64,000 nucleotides of DNA from Branchiostoma floridae (taxonomy: Eukaryota; Chordata; Leptocardii; Amphioxiformes; Branchiostomatidae): assembly GCF_000003815.2 (NCBI RefSeq), contig NC_049994.1, positions 11,689,376 to 11,753,375 of the forward strand, read 5' to 3'. Positions 1 to 10,611 of this stretch are shown in pieces. The notes below the pieces were generated by a model. That model did no database searches. It was not told where the DNA came from and saw nothing but the letters and a program-made list of their open reading frames with translations. The stretch's first letter is position 1; each line of letters begins with the position of its first letter. The position numbers were made by a program, and so were the translations under genes.

Positions 1-2569
1 GGATTGCTGGTAAATGGGGAATAAGAAGCAATTGTGAGAAAACAGCCCGGGTAGTATTGCCCGCTCTCCAGCAAACATCCGCCGCACTGACTTACGGGAA
101 CGCAGCCTCCTTCTCCCCGCACATAGCCAGGGTCGCAGTGGCATGACGGGATGCAAGCCATGGGACAGATGGGGTTTGGCTCCTCGCACGTCGGTTGGCA
201 GCTGCCTTTCCCACAACTCTCGAAGTGGCTGTTCTCCGGGCACTTCTGTTCAGGAAGCTCGCTTGGAGTCTTTTCAGGAGGTCCTGTGACATATTAGGAG
301 ATTATTTTACAACATAAGAATTTCAGAAAGAATGTGACATGGTCGAGTTTGTGAAATACGCCATTTGATCACAGTGAACGTCTTTAATCCGTCATTATTG
401 TGTAACAGTTTTACTTCAAGAAGTTCAACCAATCCTGTAATGCCAAAGAGTTGCATTTGTATGCCGTCATCCTGAGTGTGTAAATCGCTGTTTTGACCGG
501 CTTGTGCTCCTTGCCGCAAGAAATGATAACATGCTATGCCTTGGATTTACCGAGAAGGAGTTATATACCTCCTGGGATTTATATACAGCTGACGATATGA
601 AGATGGTCTATAAGGTAGATCGCAGTTTTAAAAGCTCATGCGAAGTATGATGTATTGTGGGTAATATGTCAATGCCCCTGGACATTGTTTATAATTTGCT
701 AGGGGCCTTCACAACTTCGAGATATTACCTACAATGCCTCAAACTGCACATGCGCACTTTAAATCGCGAACTAGCTTGGACCAAAAGTATGGGAGGTGTA
801 CCGATAATGCAGGTCCAAAGGGGGTACTTGTCATCAACCCATGCGAGGTCGATCCGGGAATCCTTAGGGCAGTGGCTCCGGTCTATAGGAGTGCAGAAAA
901 CTTGCTTCATCAAACACATGCAGTTGGTTCCCTCGGTCTCACCAGCCCACTTCGCACCGTTCTGAGTAAAACAACAGAGTCGGAGTGATCTTTTACGTAG
1001 TTTCAGTACTTTTGTAGTTATGTCTCGCTTTTAAGATAGACTTACAAACGTTTCGATGACCAGAACGTAAGCACACCATACAAAAAATTGATAAACTAAT
1101 ACCAGATAAAGGCAAGACTGCTTGATACGTAAGTCTACGGTCCACTTGGAAAAGGGCCCCTTACAGGCTGTTTTTTTTAACATTCTGGCTGGACCCCTAC
1201 GTAGCCCCGTGGGATACCCTGCAGGTCCCGGGATATATTTGAGAGCGGCCGGGCCCCGGGTTTATTTTAAGTCGGACTTAAAATCATTCCGGGACCTGGT
1301 AACAAATAGCTCGCCGGGACCTATCCGTAGGTATCCAGCAGTTCACCGGGGAAAATAGGTGGCTTGGGAGACCGGTTGGTACTACATCCATGGAGTGGGT
1401 GTCATACCTAATGTACACTTCCTAAATAATTCTTATGAGTCGTAGCTATAGCCTTTATACAGTTCCCTGTTTGCAATATTCTGTAAGCTTACCGGGTAGT
1501 AGTCACCTCCTTCAACGGAACACCCATCGCATTGACTCCTGGGAATACAGCGCTCCTCTTTCCAGAGGTAGCCGGAATCGCAATGGCAGCCGGGAGGCTT
1601 GCACTCCCTGGTACACGCGGGATTCGGGTTCTCACACGTCCTCTTGCAGGTGCCGCATTGCCGGAAATGGCTGTTTTCTGGACACTTCCGGTCCGGACAC
1701 TGGTCTTCGGCGATGCACTTCCCGTCATGCAGCACAAACCCGTTGTCGCACTGACAGCTGGGAATGCACTGCATGGTGCAGAAGGGAGCTGGGTTGTCGC
1801 AAGTCGGTTGGCAGGCGCCGTGACCGCATTCATCGAAATGGGCATTTTCTCCGCAATCTGTTGAAAACAAAAAAATGCGAGTTCACGTTAAAATGTCTTT
1901 GTTCATGTGTTTGTTTGTTTGCTGTGGTAGTAAAAGGTTTGCCCTTATTGGATAAATAACCCCCTCTTACATAAATTTGTAAGAGTTATGTGGTAAGATA
2001 ATAAGAGTTATGTGGTAGTGGAGGCTTCAACTCAGCTCTAACCCAATACTGAAGTCACGTGCCCATAATCACCTGTATGTCCGTAGTATAGTGGGTCATT
2101 TATCCCGAGAAGGACCATACAAATCAGGGCTATAAATGTAGCATGGGTACCATCCGCTGTAGTTTATCGCTGACTCATTCTTTTTGCTTGCTCTGTAATA
2201 AGCTTAGTAAGCGAAAATGTAGATCCAGCGGTTGACTACGGAGGGAGATACATAGGGTAATGCTAAGGTTAACGTTATGACACTGTTATAGACAAACTAG
2301 ACACGGATGAGCGCCATGCTTAGTCTATCTGTTTACCTTGAAGAGAAGACTTATTCTTCTTACAGGTTCCGTGAACATTAAAGTCGTCATGAGGTTTGTC
2401 ACATACGAGTCCCTGATCGCAAACGCCGGCAAGGTTCCATGGGCCACCGCACTCCTCTCCTTCAACCTTAGATTGGACAAAGAAACTTAGGCCTCTTTTA
2501 AGTGATAAGGACATGCATCTTACCGACAGATGATACGTGAAATTCCACGATTCTTGTTATGCCCCACAT

Positions 2570-2610
<41 letters not shown>

Positions 2611-3299
2611 GTGACACACACACATATACACAAACACACACACACACACACACACAAGCACGCACACACAAGCACACACACACAAGCACGCATACACAGA
2701 GAGAGAGAGAGAGAGACATACACACACAACACACACACTCATACACACACTAACAATTAGCGTTTATTTTACTTCAAAATCGATAGGTGGCGTGGTTATA
2801 ACGATATCTTACCTTTGCGCACACGTCACAGCACCCACACACCCCCTTGGTAGTCCCTCCAGGACAGTTTTCAGGCGGCTGGCATGAGATCGCATTACAT
2901 GGTGCACACGACAGTGCGCGGGAACTATACGTACGCAAAATCAATGAGAACGTGTTTTGTTCCACTTAACGATTTCTATCAACAGGCTATATAGTACATC
3001 AATATAGGGGATGGTTGCGATAAATCCGAATACTATGTACCAAGATCATATAATGATATTTTTTATCACATTCTATGGCATCATTACAGAATTCAAAGCA
3101 ATTTTCTTTCCGTTCAGTAAAACAGAAAGAAATAATTCTGTTAAGCAGCCGCAACACGAGCGTTGTCATTAGTATCATCTAACGTGCGATGACGTTTTTA
3201 TACAAAGGATTGAGTTGAAAAATGATACATAATTTCAAAAGGAATTAGAAAAGCCTCTTACCCCGCCACCATACACAACAGAATCACTAGTCGAATCAT
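1..3299 (-). CDS. Secreted Cys-rich protein: IGFBP N-terminal domain + TIL + VWC modules (5' part; continues past left edge)
   Basis: Six exons read on the minus strand: 3299-3262, 2924-2813, 2466-2337, 1857-1493, 961-802 and 283 to the edge. All internal boundaries are GT-AG and the phases agree at every junction. Exon 1 starts at ATG 3299 and codes a hydrophobic signal peptide ([13 protein letters not shown]). Exons 2-3 give an IGFBP N-terminal domain (CGCCDVCAK joined to GEECGGPW). Exon 4 has two trypsin-inhibitor-like (TIL) Cys-rich domains and the start of a VWC domain (CDGC...YYP). Exon 5 completes the VWC (W...C.C...VFC...C). Exon 6 is a third TIL followed by a second CGGC...YYP start. 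The donor of exon 5 (802) is the weakest call, and the end of exon 6 is not resolved because the expected donor after YYP is absent. The family suggests an extracellular growth-factor- or protease-binding protein; ligand unknown. CRIM1 and CCN proteins share IGFBP+VWC but not TIL. Confidence 0.85.
2570..2758. repeat. (CA)n/(GA)n microsatellite in an intron
   Basis: Compound AC-rich tract with a short GA block near 2699-2716, lying in the intron between IGFBP exons 2 and 3. Frames that read through it are low-complexity Thr/His or Cys/Val artefacts. Confidence 0.95.
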
Positions 3300-4340
3300 G
3301 GTGGATGTCCTCTGGGCAGAAATGATGAAAGTATCAGTACCTTGAAGCAATGTAGTACATATGAAGTGTTGGCCACTTGGTATATATGTTAAACTGAGGT
3401 AACATGCTCTATGTCCAAATTTATAGACAAATTTTCCAAACTTCGTCGGAACCCGCTACCGATCAAAATGTTAGGATGATGTCTTCATGTTCCTGAATAG
3501 TACCGCATAGTGCAGCATATCATAGTGAAGAACTTGAATCGTTAATTTTTGCCTCGAGATCGTTGCTGCCCCTCCCCTTCTACCACTTTAGACGTTCCTA
3601 TTGACCCCCGAGTTTGCGAAACAATTAACAATTAATACCTTTCTGCGCAGTGGTCTTGTGTCGCGATTACACTTGAATCCAAGTGCACGCTGTTCAGCTC
3701 TTTTTTAAGAAATGACGCCAGTCACCGTCAATATGTAGGCTTAAATCTCCTCCAAAACCTCAGACAGACTTTATGACGAGGATTTCAAATACGCTTTGAA
3801 TGAATACTGTCGTCTGACTCAAACCTGTCTTACAACATTTGTAATCATTCATTCGCGGGTCAAAATATGGGATGTATGTTAAGAGTATTTGACCTCAAAC
3901 TCTTGTTTCGTCTGATGGCCAACCAAATACAACATTTCTTCTATGGTTCCAAACTAGAAAATCTACAAAATCTTATTTCTACGGTTGTAACATTCTCGTG
4001 TGTAAAATTGGTTTTGAAAACTGTGGTGTTCAGTGGCTGGTACATACCTACACTAGCAATAGAAATGGACTCGTCCTTGAAAAACCTGTTGGTTTGGTAA
4101 GTCGAAGGGCACGACCCAATCACACATCGTTAAAGTGACAACATCTGCAAAGTTGTTTTGCATGCACATGATTCATATTGGTAAATGACCCATAACGATA
4201 AGGCTGTCATTGTTTTTAATTCGTTTATTCGTTTATTCAGAAAAGAATCAGCATCGCAGTTTGTAAGAACAAACTGAATATCACTGATTTTGTACAAATT
4301 TTCAACATGTCGACTACAATGTTAACATCTAATTACATTC
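3300..4340. other. Upstream region without a recognised gene
   Basis: Upstream of the IGFBP/TIL/VWC gene on the minus strand, so it should hold that gene's promoter and 5' UTR. I see no clear TATA box, no untranslated exon with a convincing donor, and no coding exon here. Confidence 0.5.
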
Positions 4341-4355
4341 ACTCATACATCGATC

Positions 4356-4650
4356 AGCCCCCACATCAGCCCCCACACCAGCCCCCACATCAGCCCCAAC
4401 TTCAGCCCCCTCATCAGGCCATACATCAGCCCGCACTTCAGCACTCACTTCAGACGCCACATCAGCTCTCGCATCAGCCCCCTCTTCAGCGCTGCACATC
4501 AGCCCCCACATCAGCCCCCACATCAGCCCCCACATCAGCCCCCACATCAGCGCCAACTTCAGCCCCCACGCCAGTCCCCGCCCCCACACCAGCCCCCACA
4601 TCAGCCCCAGCATCAGTCCTCACATCGTACATCAGCCTCCACACCAGCCC
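4356..4650. repeat. 12-bp minisatellite, unit about CCCCCACATCAG
   Basis: More than 20 imperfect copies of a C-rich 12-base unit with drift toward CTTCAG and CCTCATCAG variants. Because 12 is a multiple of three it keeps frames open on both strands (His-Gln-Pro-Pro repeats on plus). Nothing flanking suggests that it is translated. Confidence 0.9.
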
Positions 4651-4735
4651 CCCTCTTCTTGACTTTTATATTTACACTGATTTGTCATTTCGCTGCCCTG
4701 GAGGAAGAAAAAGAAACCTTTCTACATTTCTACGT

Positions 4736-4795
4736 GTGCGTGTGTGTGTGCGTGAAAGTATGTGTGTGTGTTTCTGAGTGCATGCGTGTGCGTGC

Positions 4796-4836
<41 letters not shown>

Positions 4837-4912
4837 CGTGCGTGTGTGTGTGTGTGTGTGTTTGTACCCGTGTGTGTGTGTGCGTGTGTGTGCGTGTGTT
4901 GGAGTGTGTTAC
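4736..4912. repeat. (TG)n microsatellite
   Basis: Long TG/TGCG tract about 90 bases after the 12-bp minisatellite. Both tracts together make a 550-base low-complexity block. Confidence 0.95.
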
Positions 4913-5449
4913 ATTACATGCAGGTGACTTTGTTACCCCCTACGTCGCCATTTTGGGGAACATACCTATTTTGGGGGGAGGGGAAGACATGGTAAAGGGC
5001 CGCATGGCGAAACACATCAGATATGCATTTAGAGTTGGTGACTGCAAGATTCGTATTCGCACTGACAATGTCATCACTCTTACATAGTATGCAGGCAGCG
5101 AAATGCCAGCTTAAAACTTCATCGCCGTTTGATACTAAATGTTCAACTATGTAAATACCATTAGCTTCATGGAGTAAATCTATTTCTTCCCACGGTTAGG
5201 CGCACCTGTAACTTTTTATGAGCAGGGATAAAACGGTCAATTGGATAAAAGCTTTCCACTTACGTGGTGCAAGTTTACGAGTCAAAATAAAGAGTATTTG
5301 TTCAGAAAGCCGATGAATGTACCAAATCATCATCCATCTAATTTGTCGTAAGGCATACAGAAAAATGCTATCAAGTTGTAAAGTAAAATTCCCTCTAGCA
5401 ATGCATGTCAATCACTAATAATGTAAAGCAGTGCAATAGGGGCAAAACC

Positions 5450-5680
5450 TTACATGCCCTACTCTAATTTCGAGACCTATCTACAACTAAAATATTATGG
5501 CCATGGCAGATACAGAACACGAGATATCAAAACCAGACGTGGATGTGTTGCTACAGTATCATAACAGGCCGGTAGGGAGTCTATTATTCAAGCATTTCAA
5601 GGTTTTCTAAAGACCTTCTCACATACCAAATATCAAAACAATTCATCCAGGTGTTCTCTAGTTTTCGTACAAATTGACAT
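5450..5680. repeat. Dispersed repeat copy (related to 63060-63225)
   Basis: Contains CGAGATATC, a CTACAGTATCAT-like block, an AGACCT-like block, CCAAATATCAAAACAATTC and CATCCAGG in the same order as the segment at 63060-63225 (CGAGATATCG, GCAGTACCAT, AAGACCTAACCAC, CAAATCTCAAGACAATACATCCAGG). Diverged copies of one non-coding dispersed element; class unknown. Confidence 0.6.
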
Positions 5681-6715
5681 CTTCGTAACAAAGACACAGC
5701 AGTTACTACGATGTTAGCTTTGTGATTTTAAATTATGATGGGTTAGTAAAGTATAGCTACATTGTGACATTAATTAAACAAACATGTTCATCCGCGTAGT
5801 TGTCAACGCCAGAGATGGATCAGATACTACAAGGGATGCCCTTGGCACAGTACAAATCATACCTGCTTTTATGCATTACCATTATTTGTTATTCTCTGTA
5901 TGATGTTTCGTGAGTTTTAATAAAGTTTGTTTAAAATGTGTAACATGTACATGTAGAATATATTTCAGAACGCCATGTTAGATTACATTATTGTCACACA
6001 TTTACGTATCAGTGGATACGTTTGGTACCTTTTATAGCCGACGTTAGCGTAACAGTCCATCACATTGCAAAAGCTGTCACCACCTTTTCGTTATCTACGT
6101 TGGAACAAAACGATTATCTTGTTGCAGTGGGGAATAGGGTGCTGCGCTGTGGTACATGGAGTCATCCATTTTGCTCTTAACGAGAAAGATTTCGTTTGAT
6201 CTATGTCGTGTGCTGAGAGCTAATCCATTTAAAGGTCTCTAAAGGGGTGGTTATAAAATACTAATGGATCAGCCTACTCTTTCTTAGATGTCCCCAATCG
6301 CCATTTTCAGCATTTTCTATTAGAGCATGTCCTTAAAGTAAAGATGCGTGTGAACAAGTTCGTTTATTGCAGGAAAAGTTCAACATCTTTATAAGATCGC
6401 CAATTATGTTACACTGGTCATCAATCTAACACCATTGATGTCTCCAATTAACGTAAAAATGTCTTAAGCGGGTTTCTCACTGAAATCAGATAACAGCATG
6501 GCTTCAATGAGATGCTCTCTGTATTGGGATGTTGCAATATCATTCAAGTAAAATCTTTCTGAGGCCGCGGCAACGTAACAATATAGCTAAAGGGAGAGAG
6601 CGAAACACACAAAGGATTTTGTTTTTGTTTTTTTAATGGATAAAAATCGATAAACGATTTGCCAAATCGCTCGGACGCAGAGACGCCGTCTATGTGCCAC
6701 AACGACATACCTGCT
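5681..6715. other. Non-coding stretch
   Basis: AT-rich sequence with no convincing exon, tandem repeat or foldback. Open frames here are short and carry no recognisable protein motif. Confidence 0.5.
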
Positions 6716-6718
6716 TTA

Positions 6719-6958
6719 AGGTGGTATCTCACTGCACTTGGAGCACCGGTGTGGCACTGCGGGGTTCGAAAGATTACTCAACGAATTTCAGAGATAAGAA
6801 CGAATTTTCTTTCATTTTGTGTATTTTGTTGTCTTCAAAGTCATGCTTTTACCTATTACGCAATATCTTCATTATAAAAGATGGGCGAATTATAACTCAG
6901 TGCATCAGTGAACCCCGCAGTGCCACAGCGGCGCCCCAAGTGCAGTGAGATACCGCCT
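6719..6958. mobile_element. MITE family A, copy 1 (about 240 bp, terminal inverted repeats)
   Basis: The left end GGTGGTATCTCACTGCACTT is mirrored at the right end by AAGTGCAGTGAGATACCGCC. Inside, GTGGCACTGCGGGGTTCG is also mirrored (GAACCCCGCAGTGCCAC). There is no coding capacity. A second copy lies at 63574-63797. This is a non-autonomous DNA-transposon-like foldback; I could not define a clean target-site duplication. Confidence 0.85.
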
Positions 6959-7729
6959 AGCCTTTACTGAGAACGTGAGACCGAGACGCTCTCTCCCGCT
7001 GGACTAAACCTTGTTACGCTAAAGTAGGCACGTAAGCGCGATCATTAACGCGATGTACTAAAACCACAGGGGACCAATTTCCTGTTAACGACGAACGGAG
7101 AGGGATGTGAAGACGTGGGGATGAAACTGGTGATGCGATTAAAAGACTGCAGAACTTTATGACCAAAAGGTGGGGAAAATGCAGCACGAGTAAAGTGTAC
7201 AATTTTCTGTCTATGTCTTTGGACGAACAAGGACAATGTGGCACTGCACTCAAGTTGATAACTTATTTTATAGTGCCACATACAAAGGAAAACGGGTTTG
7301 GTGTACGTTAAGGTAAAGGCAGTTCCTGTCTTTTTAAGGCCATATGGCCATAGGGACAGTGGGTTGCAATCTACTGTGTCAAGGACAACGCACTGGAAGG
7401 CGGAACCAAACCCTTTCCTTTCATCGTCTTTTAGTGATTTTCGACGCTGAAGATCTAGAAATCTACATTTTCTTAGAATATTCATTGCCTACTAGAATCT
7501 TGCAATGAAACCTATTAGTCATAAAACCAACTTTACTACTGAACGATTAGTTATGATTATATTACAAAGTGATTGACGGTGCCAATAAAGCATCAGACTC
7601 CACCCACGTCTCATGACGCAGATTACGTAGTAGATATATGATGATGGTGATGACCATGGGGCGGATGTAGTGAATCAGGAAAGGTGCGTCTATCCCCATA
7701 TAAGGACAGAAGACGGCTAATCTACACGG

Positions 7730-7860
7730 CAGAAGGCTGGGAGAAGATAAGAGCAGCTCCCTGTGCCGTACGACTTTAGATTTCCCGCGAATTCAACGCG
7801 GTAAACCCGATCAGACTGTGCAGTACAGTAGAGTGCTACCGCCAGGTTCTTAGAAAACGG
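7730..7860 (+). promoter_or_regulatory. Putative untranslated first exon and promoter of GPCR 1
   Basis: A TATA-like CATATAAGG near 7696-7704 precedes a stretch ending AAAACGG followed by a strong donor GTAAGTTG at 7861. The first coding exon of GPCR 1 has an acceptor (TTTTCTTAG) only four bases before its ATG, so a separate 5' UTR exon is required and this is the best candidate. The start position is approximate. Confidence 0.5.
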
Positions 7861-9070
7861 GTAAGTTGTTTCTTCATCACCAACCCTATTCTATATGAGA
7901 TGCCTTGTATTGCATTGTATACAACATGATACTACCGTCTATACTTTTTCCCAAAACGTACAAACAGCCATTTCGGTCAAGAAAGATATTTCTTTTTAGG
8001 TGTGAATTTGTAAACAAGAAAACATGAAACATTAATGAATTCAATTCTCGTATTCATTTTTCAACTTCGAAAATGGTCTGGTTGTGTTTTTAGGTAATAA
8101 GAAAGGTGAAGTATTATATTATATAAGATGAGATTAATTTTTTAATGTTAGCAATACGGTTTAGATTTGACCTAGGTTATATCCGAATTTTATATAGATA
8201 TGTTGTATAGCTATATGGTCTAACAGTTTGCTTCCCTACAAATATTAGTTACATTTGACTAAGAAAATGTCCAAACGCTTCCCCTTGAGCTCTTCTGAAT
8301 GTTTTTTTTACAGTGGACAACATATCAGTTTGCATTTGACTCGAAAAATTAACCTAAGAGACCTTTGAGTTATACCCTGTCAGTATAATACCATTACGAA
8401 AGCAGATGCTATATAGTAAAAGCCAGAAATTTCATCACCAAATGGCCATAATACGATAAACATGTCATACTTTCTGCAAAAAAATATCAATTTTGCATGC
8501 CAATGTAATAGCGTAATTATAGGTGATGAAATACCTATGCTAGAGTATTGCTTAAAATCGATCATTTGCGTCAGATTAATGTTTTATTGTCCCCAATCTA
8601 GCTTGTGAAAATTGACTTTTCACCAAGTATTGTTTCTACGTGTAATGTTACCATGTATGTGTCCATAGGGATATACAGTTTGATTGCCTTATGGGGACAT
8701 TACCAACGTTCAAGATAGTATCAGCTTTTTACGTTTTCTCCAGGAAAAAAGTGATTTTAAGAGTCCAAAATATATTCGTCCCTTTACTTTGCTTAGTATA
8801 AATGTAGTTTGTAATGAGGATTTTACTTCTTATCCAAAACTTTCCATGAAATATATAAAAGATTATGTACTCATACAGAAGTATTTGACTTGGTAACTAC
8901 ATCGTTATGCATATCATTCTGCCATAAACATCAATGGAAACCAAACTCTTCATATATCTCTAAGCTCACTAGCAAAGCTGGTCGCCCAGTAGAAGTGTTA
9001 AACTGTACAGTCAACATTGTGACGGGTGAATCTCTTATCGTAATTTCTTTCTTTTTGTTTTCTTAGAACA

Positions 9071-10611
9071 ATGTCAGCGAACGTTAGTAATGTGTCACTG
9101 GATCCGAATCAGGACTTCCAAGCAAACTGGACACACGTGTCTTCAACCAACTCCAGTAACTTCACAACAGAGAAGCCCTCCCCTGAAAACATCGATGTTG
9201 TCAATGGCATAACAGCTCAGAACATTCCAGTCTTTGTAGAGCTTGTTCTGGCTGTGATTGGTGTTCTGGCAAACTCCCTCGTCATCTTTGTTATCGCGAG
9301 ATATCGCGAGATGAGAACAGTTCCAAACGTTTTCGTCCTTAACATTGCCGTAGCTGATTTTCTGTATTGTATCGAGTTTGTTCCTATTTGGAACGCCTAT
9401 GGTTTTTTGCCCAATGGATGGATATTTGGACTGGCAATGTGCGTAATAACACGGGCGTTATACGGTATTTGTGGAAACGCCAGTATCCTGTTCATGATAG
9501 CCATGAGCATAGAGCGGTATCAGGCAGTCGCAAACCCAATCGTCCATCATCAACGAAGTTCCAAGAAGCGAACATGGATCATCAGCGCCGGCCTTTGGAT
9601 GGTGTCAGTCATCTTCACAATCCACATCATCGTCTTTACAAAGGTTGAACCAAATGGCACACGCAAAGCATGCAAATCGGATCCAACAAGCATCGTGCCG
9701 TATGAAGATTACATGAAAGGAATCCTGATCTATCGGTTCGTGGCGTGGTGCGTCTTACCACTGTCCATCCTGGTGCCGTGTTACGCTAGGCTGTACTACA
9801 AACTGCACCACGGTAGAGTCATCCAAGCTGCCCCGTCCAAGTCAACAGTGAAGTCCCGAAACCACGTTACGAGGATGGTGACCGTTGTTGTGGCGGTGTT
9901 CGCAGTCTCCTGGATGCCGCTACATATCGTCTATATGGTTAAATATAGTTTCCATCTGTACAGCGTTCCTGAAGGTTAGCTCTAGTTTTTGTGTTGATGT
10001 TAAGTTTGTCTGTTTACGTGCATGTAAGGAAACCATGTTTTTGGTTGGCAGACGTTGTTGTGTCTCAAAAGAAAAAGCTTCACAACGAAAATAATGTGCT
10101 TTCATCAACTGATAGACTGCTAGTTTAGTTTCCTACTTTACAGTAAAACATTACACTATTCTATGTACACATAGTAGTGGCCTAACTTTTTTCCACTTCA
10201 ACTGAATGTATGTGCATAGTAGTCTTATGATTGAGTGATTATGTTTTGACCTGTTGAATGAATGTTCGGTCTTCAGGGCAACCTGATCCACTGGAGATGT
10301 TCGTGGCCATGCTGTCCTCCACCAACTCCATGATCAACCCATTCCTGTACGCTCTGCTGGGAGACAAGTTCCGCATCTACATGAAGAAAGCCCTCTGCTG
10401 CGGTCGTGGGGCGGACAAAAGAAGATATCAGCAGGGTACAACACTCAACAGTACTAGCCACGCCACACGGTTAACTCGACAAACTCTCGTCTGGCAACAT
10501 TGTCAAGGAACGAATTCGGCTGGAGAGAAAACAGTAGAGACAGAATTCAACAAGGCAACGGCAAAGACATCAGAGAAGCGGGAATATAACGTTAGCTCCA
10601 TTGAAGCCTAA
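9071..10611 (+). CDS. Rhodopsin-family (class A) peptide-type GPCR, paralog 1, 412 aa
   Basis: Two coding exons, 9071-9974 and 10277-10611, joined in phase 1 (1239 nt, 412 aa). The extracellular N-terminus (about 52 aa) has five N-glycosylation sequons. TM1 carries the GxxxN signature (N68), TM2 has NIAVAD, TM3 starts at a conserved Cys and ends in ERY in place of DRY, ECL2 has the partner Cys (KACKSD), TM6 has FAVSWMPLH and TM7 has NPFLYALL. A CC pair in the tail (ALCC) is a likely palmitoylation site, followed by a Ser/Thr-rich tail. The overall look is of somatostatin/opioid/galanin-type neuropeptide receptors; the ligand cannot be assigned. The start ATG lies four bases after a splice acceptor, exactly as in the neighbouring paralog at 13745. 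A polyadenylation signal AATAAA is at 11234. Confidence 0.92.

Noticed and set aside
1435-1959. 174-aa plus-strand frame opposite the TIL exon
   Set aside because: Antisense shadow of a well-supported Cys-rich exon with matching splice phases on the minus strand.
2498-2760. Several overlapping frames of Cys/Val or Thr/His repeats on both strands
   Set aside because: They are readings of the CA microsatellite inside an intron.
4307-4777. 156-aa plus-strand frame rich in His-Gln-Pro-Pro and Ala-Pro-Thr-Ser
   Set aside because: Entirely a by-product of the 12-bp minisatellite; no splice sites, signal peptide or non-repeat domain.
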